Assembly (NCBI GenBank): GCA_028823955.1
Contig: JAPPFE010000001.1
Coordinates: 62,001 to 126,000 of the forward strand
Direction: 5' to 3'
DNA: 64,000 bases
Source of the DNA: Candidatus Dadabacteria bacterium
GTDB lineage: Bacteria; Desulfobacterota_D; UBA1144; Nemesobacterales; Nemesobacteraceae
The notes beneath the pieces were generated by a model. That model made no database searches and was not told where the DNA came from. It saw nothing but the letters and a program-made list of their open reading frames with translations. Shown in pieces: positions 17,850-25,994 of this stretch. Each line of letters begins with the position of its first letter. Position 1 is the first letter of the stretch. The position numbers and the translations under genes were made by a program.

Positions 17850-18611
17850 ATGGTTTCAAAACGGATAATTCCATGTCTTGATGTAAAGGACGGGAGAGTG
17901 GTAAAAGGGGTTCGCTTTGTTAACCTCAGGGACGCCGGAGACCCTGTTGAGGTAGCGAAAAAGTACAGCGAAGAGGGCGCTGACGAGATAACCTTTCTCG
18001 ATATCACCGCCTCGCACGAAAAGAGGAAAACCATGATAGACGTAGTCGAGCGGACCGCGAGCGAGGTCTTCGTTCCCCTGACCGTCGGAGGGGGGCTGAG
18101 AACCGTGGAAGACATAAGGGAGCTTCTGCTGGCGGGGGCGGACAAGGTAACGATCAACACGGCGGCAATAGCGGAACCGGATTTCGTAAGACGTGCTTCC
18201 CATAGGTTCGGAAGCCAGTGCATAGTGGTAGCCATAGACGCGAGGAGAAGAGAAGGCGACGGATGGGAAGTCTTCACCCACGGCGGACGCAACCCGACCG
18301 GAATAGACGCCGTCGGGTGGGCCGCGAAGATGGAGAACTTCGGAGCGGGAGAGATTCTTCTTACGAGCATGGACAGGGACGGCACCGAGGACGGGTACGA
18401 TCTTTCACTCACAAGAACCATCTCCGAGACCGTCGGCATCCCCGTCATAGCTTCTGGAGGCGCGGGACGGCTTGAACATCTGGTTGAAGCAGTGGAAGCG
18501 GGACGGGCGGATGCGGTTTTGTGCGCCTCGATTTTTCATTACGGCAAGTATTCAATAAACGAGGCGAAACAGTTCCTGTCGGAGAAAGGGGTACTTGTAA
18601 GACTGGTGTAA
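17850..18611 (+). CDS. hisF: Imidazole glycerol phosphate synthase, cyclase subunit
   Basis: HisF condenses ammonia from its HisH partner with PRFAR to form imidazole glycerol phosphate and AICAR. It is a 253-residue half-repeat TIM barrel with the catalytic Asp in [15 protein letters not shown] and the second in [14 protein letters not shown]; phosphate sites are in TVGGGLR and ASGGAG. AICAR links histidine and purine synthesis, and purE/purK lie in the same window. It starts one base after the hisA stop. Confidence 0.97.
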   Translation: MVSKRIIPCLDVKDGRVVKGVRFVNLRDAGDPVEVAKKYSEEGADEITFLDITASHEKRKTMIDVVERTASEVFVPLTVGGGLRTVEDIRELLLAGADKVTINTAAIAEPDFVRRASHRFGSQCIVVAIDARRREGDGWEVFTHGGRNPTGIDAVGWAAKMENFGAGEILLTSMDRDGTEDGYDLSLTRTISETVGIPVIASGGAGRLEHLVEAVEAGRADAVLCASIFHYGKYSINEAKQFLSEKGVLVRLV

Positions 18612-18629
18612 AAAGAGGTTCAGGATATC

Positions 18630-19700
18630 TTGCTCATACGAAAGCAGACTGAAGAAAACGAAAAAAAGTTGCTGAGCCCCATAGCGGCTTTGAGCTGCGA
18701 GTCAAAAGGCAGGGCAAGACCCGAGCGTGAATGCGACATAAGAACATGCTTTCAGAGAGACAGGGACAGGGTAATACATTCCAAGGCGTTTCGAAGGCTG
18801 AAGCACAAAACCCAGGTTTTCATCTCCCCCACCAACGATCATTACCGCACAAGGCTTACCCACGTAATAGAAGTTTCCCAGATAGCAAGAACCATATCCA
18901 GAGCGCTGATGCTTAACGAAGACCTGACCGAAGCCATAGCGCTCGGACACGACCTCGGCCACACCCCCTTCGGCCACTCCGGGGAAGCGGCACTGAACGA
19001 GATGTTTCCCGGCGGATTCAAGCATGTCCGCCAGAGCATGAGAATCATTGACGTACTTGAGCGCGACGGAGAGGGACTCAACCTGACGCATGAGGTGAGG
19101 GACGGAATAGCGAAGCATTCCAAAGGATGGGGAAAGGAGGGAATAGACACGGAGGAAAACAGGCCCCTTACCCTTGAAGGCCAGATAACCAAGATCTCGG
19201 ACCTCGTGGCTTATGCCAATCACGATCTTGATGACGCCACCCGCTCCGGTATAATCTCGCCCGGTGACGTACCCGAAAAATACATCTCGGTTCTCGGGAA
19301 AACAGCTTCGCGGCGGATAAACACCATGGTGGTCGATATCGTGGAGCAGACTATCGAGGGCGGCCTCAAGAGAGTGCTCATGAGTGAGGAGGTGCTAGAA
19401 GCCCTTATGGGACTCAGAGCCTATCTGTACGAGAATGTCTACACAAGCGAGCGATTGCTCTCTCTTCACAACAAGTCCAAGAAGGTGGTAAAGGAACTTT
19501 ATCTCTATTTCTGCGAGAACGAGAAGATATTCAGGGAGAATTTCTGCAGAATGCCCGAGCGGGAAGGCGAAACCCTGGAGAGAGCCGTATGCGACTTCAT
19601 AGCGGGAATGTCGGATCTCTACGCGCTGTCGCTTTATCAGAAGATATTCCTCCCGAGTAGGTGGACGAAGGGCGAGGAAGCGCGGGGAATGGAAGTGTGA
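18630..19700 (+). CDS. dgt: Deoxyguanosinetriphosphate triphosphohydrolase-like protein
   Basis: An HD-domain phosphohydrolase of 356 residues, of the dGTPase type 2 group, which splits dNTPs to deoxynucleoside and triphosphate. The metal-binding residues are in RLTHVIEVSQIAR and ALGHDLGHTPFGHSGE, with the later Asp in LVAYANHDLDDA. The N-terminal RPERECDIRTCFQRDRDRVIHS part matches the family. The start is TTG at 18630, 18 bases after hisF. The last base of its TGA also lies within the GTGA overlap with a possible upstream mqnA start. The physiological substrate in this organism is unknown. Confidence 0.92.
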   Translation: MLIRKQTEENEKKLLSPIAALSCESKGRARPERECDIRTCFQRDRDRVIHSKAFRRLKHKTQVFISPTNDHYRTRLTHVIEVSQIARTISRALMLNEDLTEAIALGHDLGHTPFGHSGEAALNEMFPGGFKHVRQSMRIIDVLERDGEGLNLTHEVRDGIAKHSKGWGKEGIDTEENRPLTLEGQITKISDLVAYANHDLDDATRSGIISPGDVPEKYISVLGKTASRRINTMVVDIVEQTIEGGLKRVLMSEEVLEALMGLRAYLYENVYTSERLLSLHNKSKKVVKELYLYFCENEKIFRENFCRMPEREGETLERAVCDFIAGMSDLYALSLYQKIFLPSRWTKGEEARGMEV

Positions 19701-19723
19701 ACGAAAAAAAGGGGGGACATCCA

Positions 19724-20533
19724 TTGATAAATCTAGGAGCAGCGCCTTTTCTTAACATGCGGCCGCTTATTTATCCTCTGGAAAAAGGCCTGGTGGAGCA
19801 CAGCTTTAATATAATGTATTTTGACCCTTTCCTTCTTTCCGGCAATCTGTCGGAAGGAGTGATTGACGTCGCGCCCATTCCCTCGGTTGAATTTCTAAGA
19901 ACCGACGACTACTGCATTCTGCCCGACATTTCCATATCCTCTTTCGGAAAAGTCGACAGCGTCATACTCAAGGCACGAAAAGAAATAACGAAAATAACAA
20001 GCGTGTCCGTCGACAGCAGGTCCAAGAGCTCAACAGCCCTGCTCAGAATCGTACTGGAGCTTTTCCTCGGTCTTACGCCCGAATACGTAAAAAGAAGTCC
20101 GGGAAACGGATTCCTTGAGGAAGTCGACGCGGGAATGCTGATCGGCAACGCGGGTCTTGGTTCCCGTCATCTCTGCAGAGACAACTCCCTTCTCACGTAC
20201 GATCTCGGGGAACTGTGGACGGAGGAAACCGCCCTCCCCTTCGTATACGCGCTGATGGCGACGAGAAAAGGGGACGGCGCTACCGCGGAAGGCTGCAGAT
20301 GTCTTGTTTCGACAAGGGACAAAGGAGTGGGTCTCATCAGGGAAATAGCGGATATCGAATCGCGGAAGCTGGGGCTGAGCAGGGAGCAGTGCGAGACCTA
20401 TCTTCAGCACAGAATCAAATACGACCTTGACGATGCCAAGGTGGAAGGACTCACAAGGTATCGCGACCTTCTTTTTGTGCTTGGCGAAATAGAGAAGAAA
20501 AACGAAATGGACTTTCACGCAGCCCTGTCATAA
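19724..20533 (+). CDS. mqnA: Chorismate dehydratase
   Basis: MqnA removes water from chorismate to give 3-[(1-carboxyvinyl)oxy]benzoate, the entry step of the futalosine route to menaquinone. The fold is that of periplasmic binding proteins without a signal. The sequence INLGAAPFLNMRPLIYPL at the start, then DVAPIPSVEFL and SVDSRSKSSTALLRIVLE fit. I chose TTG at 19724 because AAAGGGGGG lies seven bases before it and the product then starts where the family does; a GTG at 19697 overlapping the dgt stop is possible. mqnD follows after 23 bases. Confidence 0.9.
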   Translation: MINLGAAPFLNMRPLIYPLEKGLVEHSFNIMYFDPFLLSGNLSEGVIDVAPIPSVEFLRTDDYCILPDISISSFGKVDSVILKARKEITKITSVSVDSRSKSSTALLRIVLELFLGLTPEYVKRSPGNGFLEEVDAGMLIGNAGLGSRHLCRDNSLLTYDLGELWTEETALPFVYALMATRKGDGATAEGCRCLVSTRDKGVGLIREIADIESRKLGLSREQCETYLQHRIKYDLDDAKVEGLTRYRDLLFVLGEIEKKNEMDFHAALS

Positions 20534-20556
20534 ACAAAACCCGAGGGGAAACGAGA

Positions 20557-21390
20557 ATGGAGAAACAAATCATGAAACTGGGCCACAGTCCCGACGCTGA
20601 CGACGCTTTTATGTTCTACGCCATAGCGAGCGGAAAGGTGCCTTCCGAGAAAATCGACTTTGAGCATGTGATCGAGGACATACAGTCGCTTAACAGAAGA
20701 GCCATGAATGCTGAGCTTGAGGTGACGGCAATTTCTGCCCACGGATACCTGAGCGTGCAGGACCGCTACCGGATTCTCTCCTGCGGGGCCAGCATGGGAA
20801 AAGGGTATGGCCCCATAGTGGTTGCCAAGAAAAAAATTTCTGACCTCAGGGGAAAAGTCGTCGCGGTACCTGGAAAGCTTACTACTGCATATCTTCTTCT
20901 GAGTCTCTATGCTGATGATTTCATCCCGGTTGAAGTGCCCTTTGACAAGATCATGGACAAGGTGCTCGAAGAAGAGGTAGACGCGGGTCTTCTTATACAT
21001 GAAGGACAGCTTACCTACGAAGAGACGGGACTTGATCTTCTCTTCGATCTTGGAGCGATGTGGGCCGAGGAGACCGATCTTCCGATGCCGCTTGGACTTA
21101 ACGTGCTCAGAAGAGACATACCCCGGGGGCTCGACACCGAAGTTCTTCGGGTACACAAAGAAAGCATAGAGTACGCTCTCTCGAACAAAAAAGAGGCTCT
21201 TGATTATGCGATGCGTTTTGGAAGGGGAATGAGCGAGGATACGGGAGAGAAATTCGTCTTAATGTACGTAAATGAGTGGACCAGGGATCTTGGCGAAAGC
21301 GGAACCGGGGCTCTTGAGTATCTTTTTGAAAAAGCCCGAGCAAAGGGAATCATAGCCGAGAACCCAATGCTTGATATTCTCTGCGGGTAA
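20557..21390 (+). CDS. mqnD: 1,4-dihydroxy-6-naphthoate synthase
   Basis: MqnD splits cyclic de-hypoxanthine futalosine to 1,4-dihydroxy-6-naphthoate. The 277-residue protein has the family start LGHSPDADDAFMFYAIASG, the ITAISAHGYLSV-like segment VTAISAHGYLSVQDRY, and the LIHEGQLTYEETGLDLLFDLGAMW block that contributes the catalytic His. GAGGGGAAACG precedes the ATG. It is the last gene of the hisA-hisF-dgt-mqnA-mqnD run and converges on the GGCT-FGase gene, 30 bases away. mqnC and mqnE must lie elsewhere. Confidence 0.93.
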   Translation: MEKQIMKLGHSPDADDAFMFYAIASGKVPSEKIDFEHVIEDIQSLNRRAMNAELEVTAISAHGYLSVQDRYRILSCGASMGKGYGPIVVAKKKISDLRGKVVAVPGKLTTAYLLLSLYADDFIPVEVPFDKIMDKVLEEEVDAGLLIHEGQLTYEETGLDLLFDLGAMWAEETDLPMPLGLNVLRRDIPRGLDTEVLRVHKESIEYALSNKKEALDYAMRFGRGMSEDTGEKFVLMYVNEWTRDLGESGTGALEYLFEKARAKGIIAENPMLDILCG

Positions 21391-21420
21391 TTTTATTTCA
21401 GCCGGGGGAGGCACCACCCG

Positions 21421-22506
21421 TTATCCGTTCCGGTCCATTTTCCCTGAGATCACTTTTTCAACAAATCCGAGAAGAAACCCTATGAGACAACGAAACTCTT
21501 CTTCCCGTCTCCACGGCATCCTGAGCCTGTCGCTTATCTCAATCTGGATTGCGGGAACCGAAAACCGCTTCGCAGCGAACTTGGCCACGGTCATCTGCCT
21601 TGCGGCGGGAAATATATCGGCGCTTCCGGCCGTGATTCCATACTCCTCGGCGACAAGGTAAAACTTGTCAAGAACATCAGGCGCCGAAAGAAGAAATTCC
21701 CTCTCATCCCCCACGCCTGGAAACAGATCCTCGGACCTTTCGTTTCCGGTACCGTGTATGTCCACAACTAGATCTATTCTCCTCTCGGAGAGAACCCTCT
21801 CAAGCACAGCCTTAAACCCGCAGTCATCATAGTAATTCGGGTCTGTCCCCTGTTCCCTGTTCGCGTAAAGACAGTGGCAGCCGAGAACCAGATGCAACAC
21901 GGCTCCCAGAGCGGCTGTGTAGAATTCATGACGCTTCAGTTTCCCCATTCTCGTGTGAGCGGTCGAGTGCGGACAGGTAACCAGAACCGGGACCGTGCCT
22001 TCAAGAAAAATGTTCTCTTCCGAGCGACCGTCGGGTTTCATCCTGTAATACTGTTTTTGGATATTCTCAAAACTGACGGCAAAAGAGAAGGGGTCCTCTC
22101 CGCAGAGGGCGGGAGCGGAGAACCAGTTGCCGCTTTTTATTATGTTCCCATCGCTAATCTGCCTTCTGAGCTCCGGGCCGGGTTCATATACATAAAAAGA
22201 CTCTTCTTCCAGGCGGATAACGGATCTTGAAAAAAGCTTTTCATCCACGCCTTCGAGGCGGTCCACGCTCCCGATAAAGAGTTCGGAATCCGAGGGAAGC
22301 TCATAAAGCTCTCCCCAGACAGCAAGCGGGGAAGTCTCATCAAACACGGCCGCCGGATAGCCAAAAGGCGTACGGTAAAGGATCCCGGGAACTTTCATCA
22401 TCCTGAGCAATCTGCATCGCTCAAGGTGCCCGCTTCTTGCCCCGCCCTTTCGCAGGGTTCCATAGACGAAAAGCTTTCCGGGCTTCGGTTTGGTCATCGC
22501 AGACAC
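21421..22506 (-). CDS. Fusion of gamma-glutamylcyclotransferase-like and N-formylglutamate amidohydrolase-like domains
   Basis: A 361-residue two-domain protein. Residues 1-125 are a gamma-glutamylcyclotransferase (GGCT/AIG2) fold, opening with LFVYGTLRKGGARSGHL, the phosphate-binding-like loop that cradles the gamma-glutamyl group, and a WGELYEL strand. Residues about 165-350 resemble N-formylglutamate amidohydrolase: VLVTCPHSTAHTR (with candidate metal His), DLVVDIHGTG (Asp and His), and QIEISDRLRMPW near the end. The first half would cyclise gamma-glutamyl compounds to 5-oxoproline; the second would cleave an N-acylated acidic amino acid. The join suggests a shared gamma-glutamyl pathway. 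GTG at 22506 or ATG at 22497 may be the start. It lies 8 bases after mqnX on the same strand. Confidence 0.75.
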   Translation of the reverse strand: MSAMTKPKPGKLFVYGTLRKGGARSGHLERCRLLRMMKVPGILYRTPFGYPAAVFDETSPLAVWGELYELPSDSELFIGSVDRLEGVDEKLFSRSVIRLEEESFYVYEPGPELRRQISDGNIIKSGNWFSAPALCGEDPFSFAVSFENIQKQYYRMKPDGRSEENIFLEGTVPVLVTCPHSTAHTRMGKLKRHEFYTAALGAVLHLVLGCHCLYANREQGTDPNYYDDCGFKAVLERVLSERRIDLVVDIHGTGNERSEDLFPGVGDEREFLLSAPDVLDKFYLVAEEYGITAGSADIFPAARQMTVAKFAAKRFSVPAIQIEISDRLRMPWRREEEFRCLIGFLLGFVEKVISGKMDRNG

Positions 22507-22514
22507 TGAAGGAA

Positions 22515-23771
22515 TTAATGCTCACTAGGGACGCAGGAATCTTTTCGGTAGATGAAATTCCCCCCTACCATTGAGAACTGGAGATCCTCCGGTTCTGAAG
22601 ACACTACACAGGAATAGGGATCCGGTGCGCTTTGCGCCTCGTAGTCAACGCATATGATGTCGGCGCTTTTTCCGATCTCAAGACTCCCCGTCTTCTCCTC
22701 GATAAAAAGAGCCCTCGCCCCGCCCAGAGTAGCGGAATAAACCGCCAGACGGGCGCTCTGCCGTATCCCCTGCTCAACCATAATGTCATGCAGGAATCTG
22801 ATCTCCCGAAAGAAATCAAGGTCTGAGTTGCTCGAAAGCCCGTCAGTCCCGAGCCCTACTCTTTCATGATCAAGCATCCGGCTCAGGTTCGGTTTACCCA
22901 CTCCGAGAAGAACATTGCTTCTTGGGCAGAGGATAATACCGATGTCGGCGCTCCGGATTACCTCCATGTCCTCATCTCCCACCTGAACCATGTGAACCGC
23001 GGAGAGTTTTACGTCTTTTCCGCGAAGAAATCTGTTTATGTAGAGTGTCGGAGTATCGGCCCGTGGCCTTTTGAAGGTTTCCTTTTTTATGAGCGGGAAG
23101 ATTTTCCGTTCAAATTCATTGGGCAGGTTCTTCAGAAAATCAACTTCATCAGGGCTCTCGCCCAGATGTATTCCCGTCGCAACCGAGGTTTTGCGCGTGC
23201 GGGTAAAAACCGCCTCCAGCAGCTCCGGACCGCAGGAATAGGGCGCGTGCGGAAAGGGTCTTTCCTCGTAGAGGTCTTCGCTTTGAAATTCAAGCGAGGA
23301 AAGTCTGGGTGAGATGCGGTCAAAAAGTTCGAGAAACGCGATAATTCTCATCCCCGAGCCTTTAAGCATCTCCCTCCCGTCGAAATCCAGAGAGGATATT
23401 TCCCCTACCGTAGTGACTCCACTTTCGATGACGTCGCGAATCCCCGCCCTCATTGAATCCTCGACAAGATCTTGATTAACTCCGCCGGCCTTAAGAGTGA
23501 TCAGCCGCTCAAGCCATCCGGTAAAATCTTTGAAATCCCTGATCTTCCCCTTTGTCCAACTGAGCTCAAGGTGGGTGTGGGCGTTTACGAACCCGGGAAG
23601 TATTATCGAGTTTGGCCTTCTTATTTTCTGTAAGCCGGGATAGTCAGTCTCGATTCTATCTGATGTTCCGATGTCAACGATACGTCCCCCGTCCACGACG
23701 ACGGCTCCATTGCGAATCGGTTCAGAACTTACCGGAATCACCACATCCGCCTTTAAAAGCAGTCTTTCCAT
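22515..23771 (-). CDS. mqnX: Amidohydrolase, probable aminodeoxyfutalosine deaminase
   Basis: A 419-residue amidohydrolase of the cytosine/adenosine deaminase type. Zinc ligands are visible: HTHLELS in the first strand, GIHLGES, the His in LSAVHMVQ, and the Asp in GLGTDGLSSN. MqnX deaminates 6-amino-6-deoxyfutalosine to futalosine, and mqnA/mqnD sit immediately beyond the next gene, which makes this the best call; other deaminases of the family cannot be ruled out. The frame is open far upstream, but that part overlaps dapF and the ATG at 23771 (MERLLLKADVVIPV) gives a family-like start. Confidence 0.78.
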   Translation of the reverse strand: MERLLLKADVVIPVSSEPIRNGAVVVDGGRIVDIGTSDRIETDYPGLQKIRRPNSIILPGFVNAHTHLELSWTKGKIRDFKDFTGWLERLITLKAGGVNQDLVEDSMRAGIRDVIESGVTTVGEISSLDFDGREMLKGSGMRIIAFLELFDRISPRLSSLEFQSEDLYEERPFPHAPYSCGPELLEAVFTRTRKTSVATGIHLGESPDEVDFLKNLPNEFERKIFPLIKKETFKRPRADTPTLYINRFLRGKDVKLSAVHMVQVGDEDMEVIRSADIGIILCPRSNVLLGVGKPNLSRMLDHERVGLGTDGLSSNSDLDFFREIRFLHDIMVEQGIRQSARLAVYSATLGGARALFIEEKTGSLEIGKSADIICVDYEAQSAPDPYSCVVSSEPEDLQFSMVGGNFIYRKDSCVPSEH

Positions 23772-23791
23772 CAAAAAATGAATCGGTCGCT

Positions 23792-24667
23792 CTATAAATT
23801 TATAGTGGAAGGATTTCTTAGTTTGTAAAGGAGATCGTCGCTCAGCATTCCCGAAAAGACTTCTTCCACCTCGCCGCACATAGTGATCGCCCAGTCTTCC
23901 CCAACGTTTATGTCCAGATGCCCGCCGGGCATCAGCACCCTGAGATTCCGGTCCGTAAGGCCGGATTTCACGCACGCCGCGGCGACCGCGCAGGAACTGC
24001 TGCCTGAGGCAAGAGTGTAGCCGGCTCCTCTCTCCCAGATTAAAATACGAACGCTCGCGCGCGAGATCACTTGGGCAAACTGAACATTGGTCCTGTTCGG
24101 AAAGATGGGGTGGTTCTCTATCTCGGGTCCTAGTTCCTTTATTAGATCTTCTCTTAGCTCTTCGAAGAAAATAACACAGTGGGGGTTTCCCACCGAAACG
24201 GCCGTAAAATCAAATTCTGATGCGCCGAGAACCAAGCGCTGCCCCACAGCTTCCTCCCCCTCCATGTCTACCGGAACCTCGTCCGCCCTGAAAGTCGCCG
24301 CGCCCATTTCCACCGTGACGTGGTGAACCTTCCCGTCTTTCTCCTCGACTTCGGCCGTAACAAGACCGCCGGGAGTATCTATGGAAAAAGTCCTGCTCGA
24401 AGCGTTTTTCCTCTCGTAGAGGTACTTGGCGAAAATCCTGAGCCCGTTTCCGCTCTTTTCCGCCTCGCTTCCGTCAGGATTGAGAATCCTGAGCCCGAAA
24501 TCCCCCCTTGCAGGGGGGACCAGAAGCAGTATGCCGTCAGAGCCTATGCCGTAATTCCTGTGGCATATGAGTTCTATGGCGGATTTGCCGAGATCGAAAT
24601 CTATTTCGGCACTGTCTAAAACAATATAATCATTTCCCAACCCGTGTGATTTTACGAAACAGTTCAT
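23792..24667 (-). CDS. dapF: Diaminopimelate epimerase homologue with both catalytic cysteines replaced by serine
   Basis: A full-length DapF-fold protein (about 291 residues). Canonical DapF interconverts LL- and meso-diaminopimelate using two cysteines (Cys73 and Cys217 in E. coli). Here the first motif reads PDGSEAEKSGNGLR, with Ser72 in place of the Cys, and the second reads GYTLASGSSSCAVAA, with Ser221 at the second position; the codons are AGC and TCA. All else fits: KSHGLGNDYIVLD, SVGNPHCVIF, IWERGAG. Whether this is an active epimerase, a dehydratase-like variant or a different isomerase is open. GTG at 24670 is an alternative start. It precedes mqnX by 20 bases. Confidence 0.8.
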   Translation of the reverse strand: MNCFVKSHGLGNDYIVLDSAEIDFDLGKSAIELICHRNYGIGSDGILLLVPPARGDFGLRILNPDGSEAEKSGNGLRIFAKYLYERKNASSRTFSIDTPGGLVTAEVEEKDGKVHHVTVEMGAATFRADEVPVDMEGEEAVGQRLVLGASEFDFTAVSVGNPHCVIFFEELREDLIKELGPEIENHPIFPNRTNVQFAQVISRASVRILIWERGAGYTLASGSSSCAVAAACVKSGLTDRNLRVLMPGGHLDINVGEDWAITMCGEVEEVFSGMLSDDLLYKLRNPSTINL

Positions 24668-24709
24668 CACGTTGTTTGCAGTTTCGGGGAAATATTCCGG
24701 AAGGAGATC

Positions 24710-24913
24710 TTAATCCTCCAGAATGAAAGTGATTCTGACATGGGAACGGTACTCGGTGATCTTTCCGTCCTCTATGTGGGCGTTCATTTTCGTTACCTCG
24801 ATTCCAGTAAGACCCCTTAGGGTTGAGTTCGCCCTGTCAAGAGCTTCCTGCACCGCATCGTCCCATGACTTATCGGATGATCCTATAACCTCTGTTACTC
24901 TAGCTACAGCCAT
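24710..24913 (-). CDS. Dodecin, flavin-binding protein
   Basis: A 67-residue dodecin, which forms a hollow dodecamer that stores and shields flavins such as riboflavin or FMN. The sequence has VTEVIGSSDKSWDDAVQEAL, with the flavin-stacking Trp, then TLRGLTGIEVTKMNAHIEDGKI and a final RITFILED strand, all as in the family. It has a strong AAGGAGG ribosome-binding site and its own TATAAT promoter 45 bases upstream, flanked by an inverted repeat. F420 and menaquinone precursors are made nearby, and several flavoenzymes are encoded in the window. Confidence 0.93.
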   Translation of the reverse strand: MAVARVTEVIGSSDKSWDDAVQEALDRANSTLRGLTGIEVTKMNAHIEDGKITEYRSHVRITFILED

Positions 24914-24935
24914 CGTAATCCTCCTTAAAACAGTT

Positions 24936-24971
24936 TTCTCCGTAATTCGGGGCTTATATTATAACGGAGAA
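24936..24971 (-). promoter_or_regulatory. Dodecin promoter within an 8-base inverted repeat
   Basis: On the minus strand TATAAT (24963-24958) lies 45 bases before the dodecin ATG. TTCTCCGT (24936-24943) and ACGGAGAA (24964-24971) are perfect inverted copies separated by 20 bases that include the -10 box. A dimeric repressor or activator could bind here. The transcribed half could not fold fully, since one arm lies upstream of the start, so an operator is more likely than a leader hairpin. Confidence 0.45.
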
Positions 24972-25139
24972 TCGTATACTTAACCAGATATACACTGTTC
25001 AAACGGGAGCAGTCTCACTCGACATCTGCAAGTTCTTATAGCCGCTATGTTACACCCAGTCTTTGCCTGGTCTCGCACAACACTACAAGACCATTTGAGA
25101 ATCTCTGCAGACAGGCGCCGCGGAAGACAGCAGGCAATA

Positions 25140-25943
25140 TCACTCAAATTTGTGCTGCCCCGGAAAGATATATCCCACAACGAACGTCACCACCACGATG
25201 CAGAACCCGATCACGGCTCCGAGCGCCGCCCTCCTGCCCCTCCATCCAAGGGAGAGACGTCCATTTATCAAAAAAGCGTAAAGAAGCCACGTAACGGTAG
25301 ACCACGTTTCCTTGGCTCCCCACGTCCACACATCGCTCCATATTTCTTTTGCCAGTATGAAACCGATCACGAGACTCACGGTGAGAAGCGGGAACCCGAG
25401 CAGGAGACTCAGGTGGTTTATCCTGTCAAGCGTTATCAGGGAAGGAAGCTTTTTCAGGTTGCTTCCGATTCTTTTCGATTTCAGCTGGTTTTCCTGGAAT
25501 ATGTAGATTACGCCCGCTAGAAAAGATATCGCAAAAAACGCTTCTCCAAGAAAAATGGACAGTATGTGCGCCAGCACCCATGGGTTTGCAAGCGTCGGAT
25601 CCTGGGTGATCATCCCATCCGGAATGATCACGTAGGGCAAGGTCCCGAGAAAAGCCACGGGGAGCACGAACGCGCCGAGCACTGGGGTTTTGAACCTCAG
25701 TTGCGAAACTAAAAAGACAAGCGTTATAAGCCACGAGAAAATAAAAAGGGGCCTTGAAGTACTTCCGGCCAGTACGTCGCCACGCATGAGGAAAACAACG
25801 AGCAGCGCGGTATGAGTAAGCACTCCCGCAATGGCGAAATAAATGCCCGCCCGGGAGATTTTTCTTTTCTGCGACCAGAGGTAAGTACCGTAAAGAAGAG
25901 AAGAAAGCAGGTAAAGAGCGGAAATCAGATATATGACATTCAT
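25140..25943 (-). CDS. CcsA/HemX-like cytochrome c assembly membrane protein
   Basis: A 267-residue polytopic inner-membrane protein of the CcsA/ResC/HemX family. The signature is a tryptophan-rich segment, DVWTWGAKETWSTVTWLLYA, which in CcsA binds haem on the periplasmic face. Eight or so hydrophobic helices can be counted, beginning directly at MNVIYLISALYLLSSLLYG. CcsA with CcsB delivers haem to apocytochromes c; HemX homologues of similar size lie beside hemA. Neither partner is here, so the precise role is open. Transcription probably starts at TTGTAT-N16-TAGAAT, leaving almost no leader. Confidence 0.75.
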   Translation of the reverse strand: MNVIYLISALYLLSSLLYGTYLWSQKRKISRAGIYFAIAGVLTHTALLVVFLMRGDVLAGSTSRPLFIFSWLITLVFLVSQLRFKTPVLGAFVLPVAFLGTLPYVIIPDGMITQDPTLANPWVLAHILSIFLGEAFFAISFLAGVIYIFQENQLKSKRIGSNLKKLPSLITLDRINHLSLLLGFPLLTVSLVIGFILAKEIWSDVWTWGAKETWSTVTWLLYAFLINGRLSLGWRGRRAALGAVIGFCIVVVTFVVGYIFPGQHKFE

Positions 25944-25952
25944 TGAAGGTAT

Positions 25953-25980
25953 ATTCTATTGCTTGGCCCGGCAAATACAA
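25953..25980 (-). promoter_or_regulatory. Promoter of the ccsA-like gene, abutting the start codon
   Basis: On the minus strand TTGTAT (25980-25975), 16 bases, TAGAAT (25958-25953), then nine bases to the ATG at 25943. No Shine-Dalgarno sequence lies between. Confidence 0.5.
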
Positions 25981-25994
25981 ATCGGGAAAAGTCG

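Noticed and set aside
24914-25139. A possible tRNA or small RNA in the gap after the dodecin promoter
   Set aside because: No T-loop, acceptor pairing or terminator could be found; only the dodecin promoter is supported.
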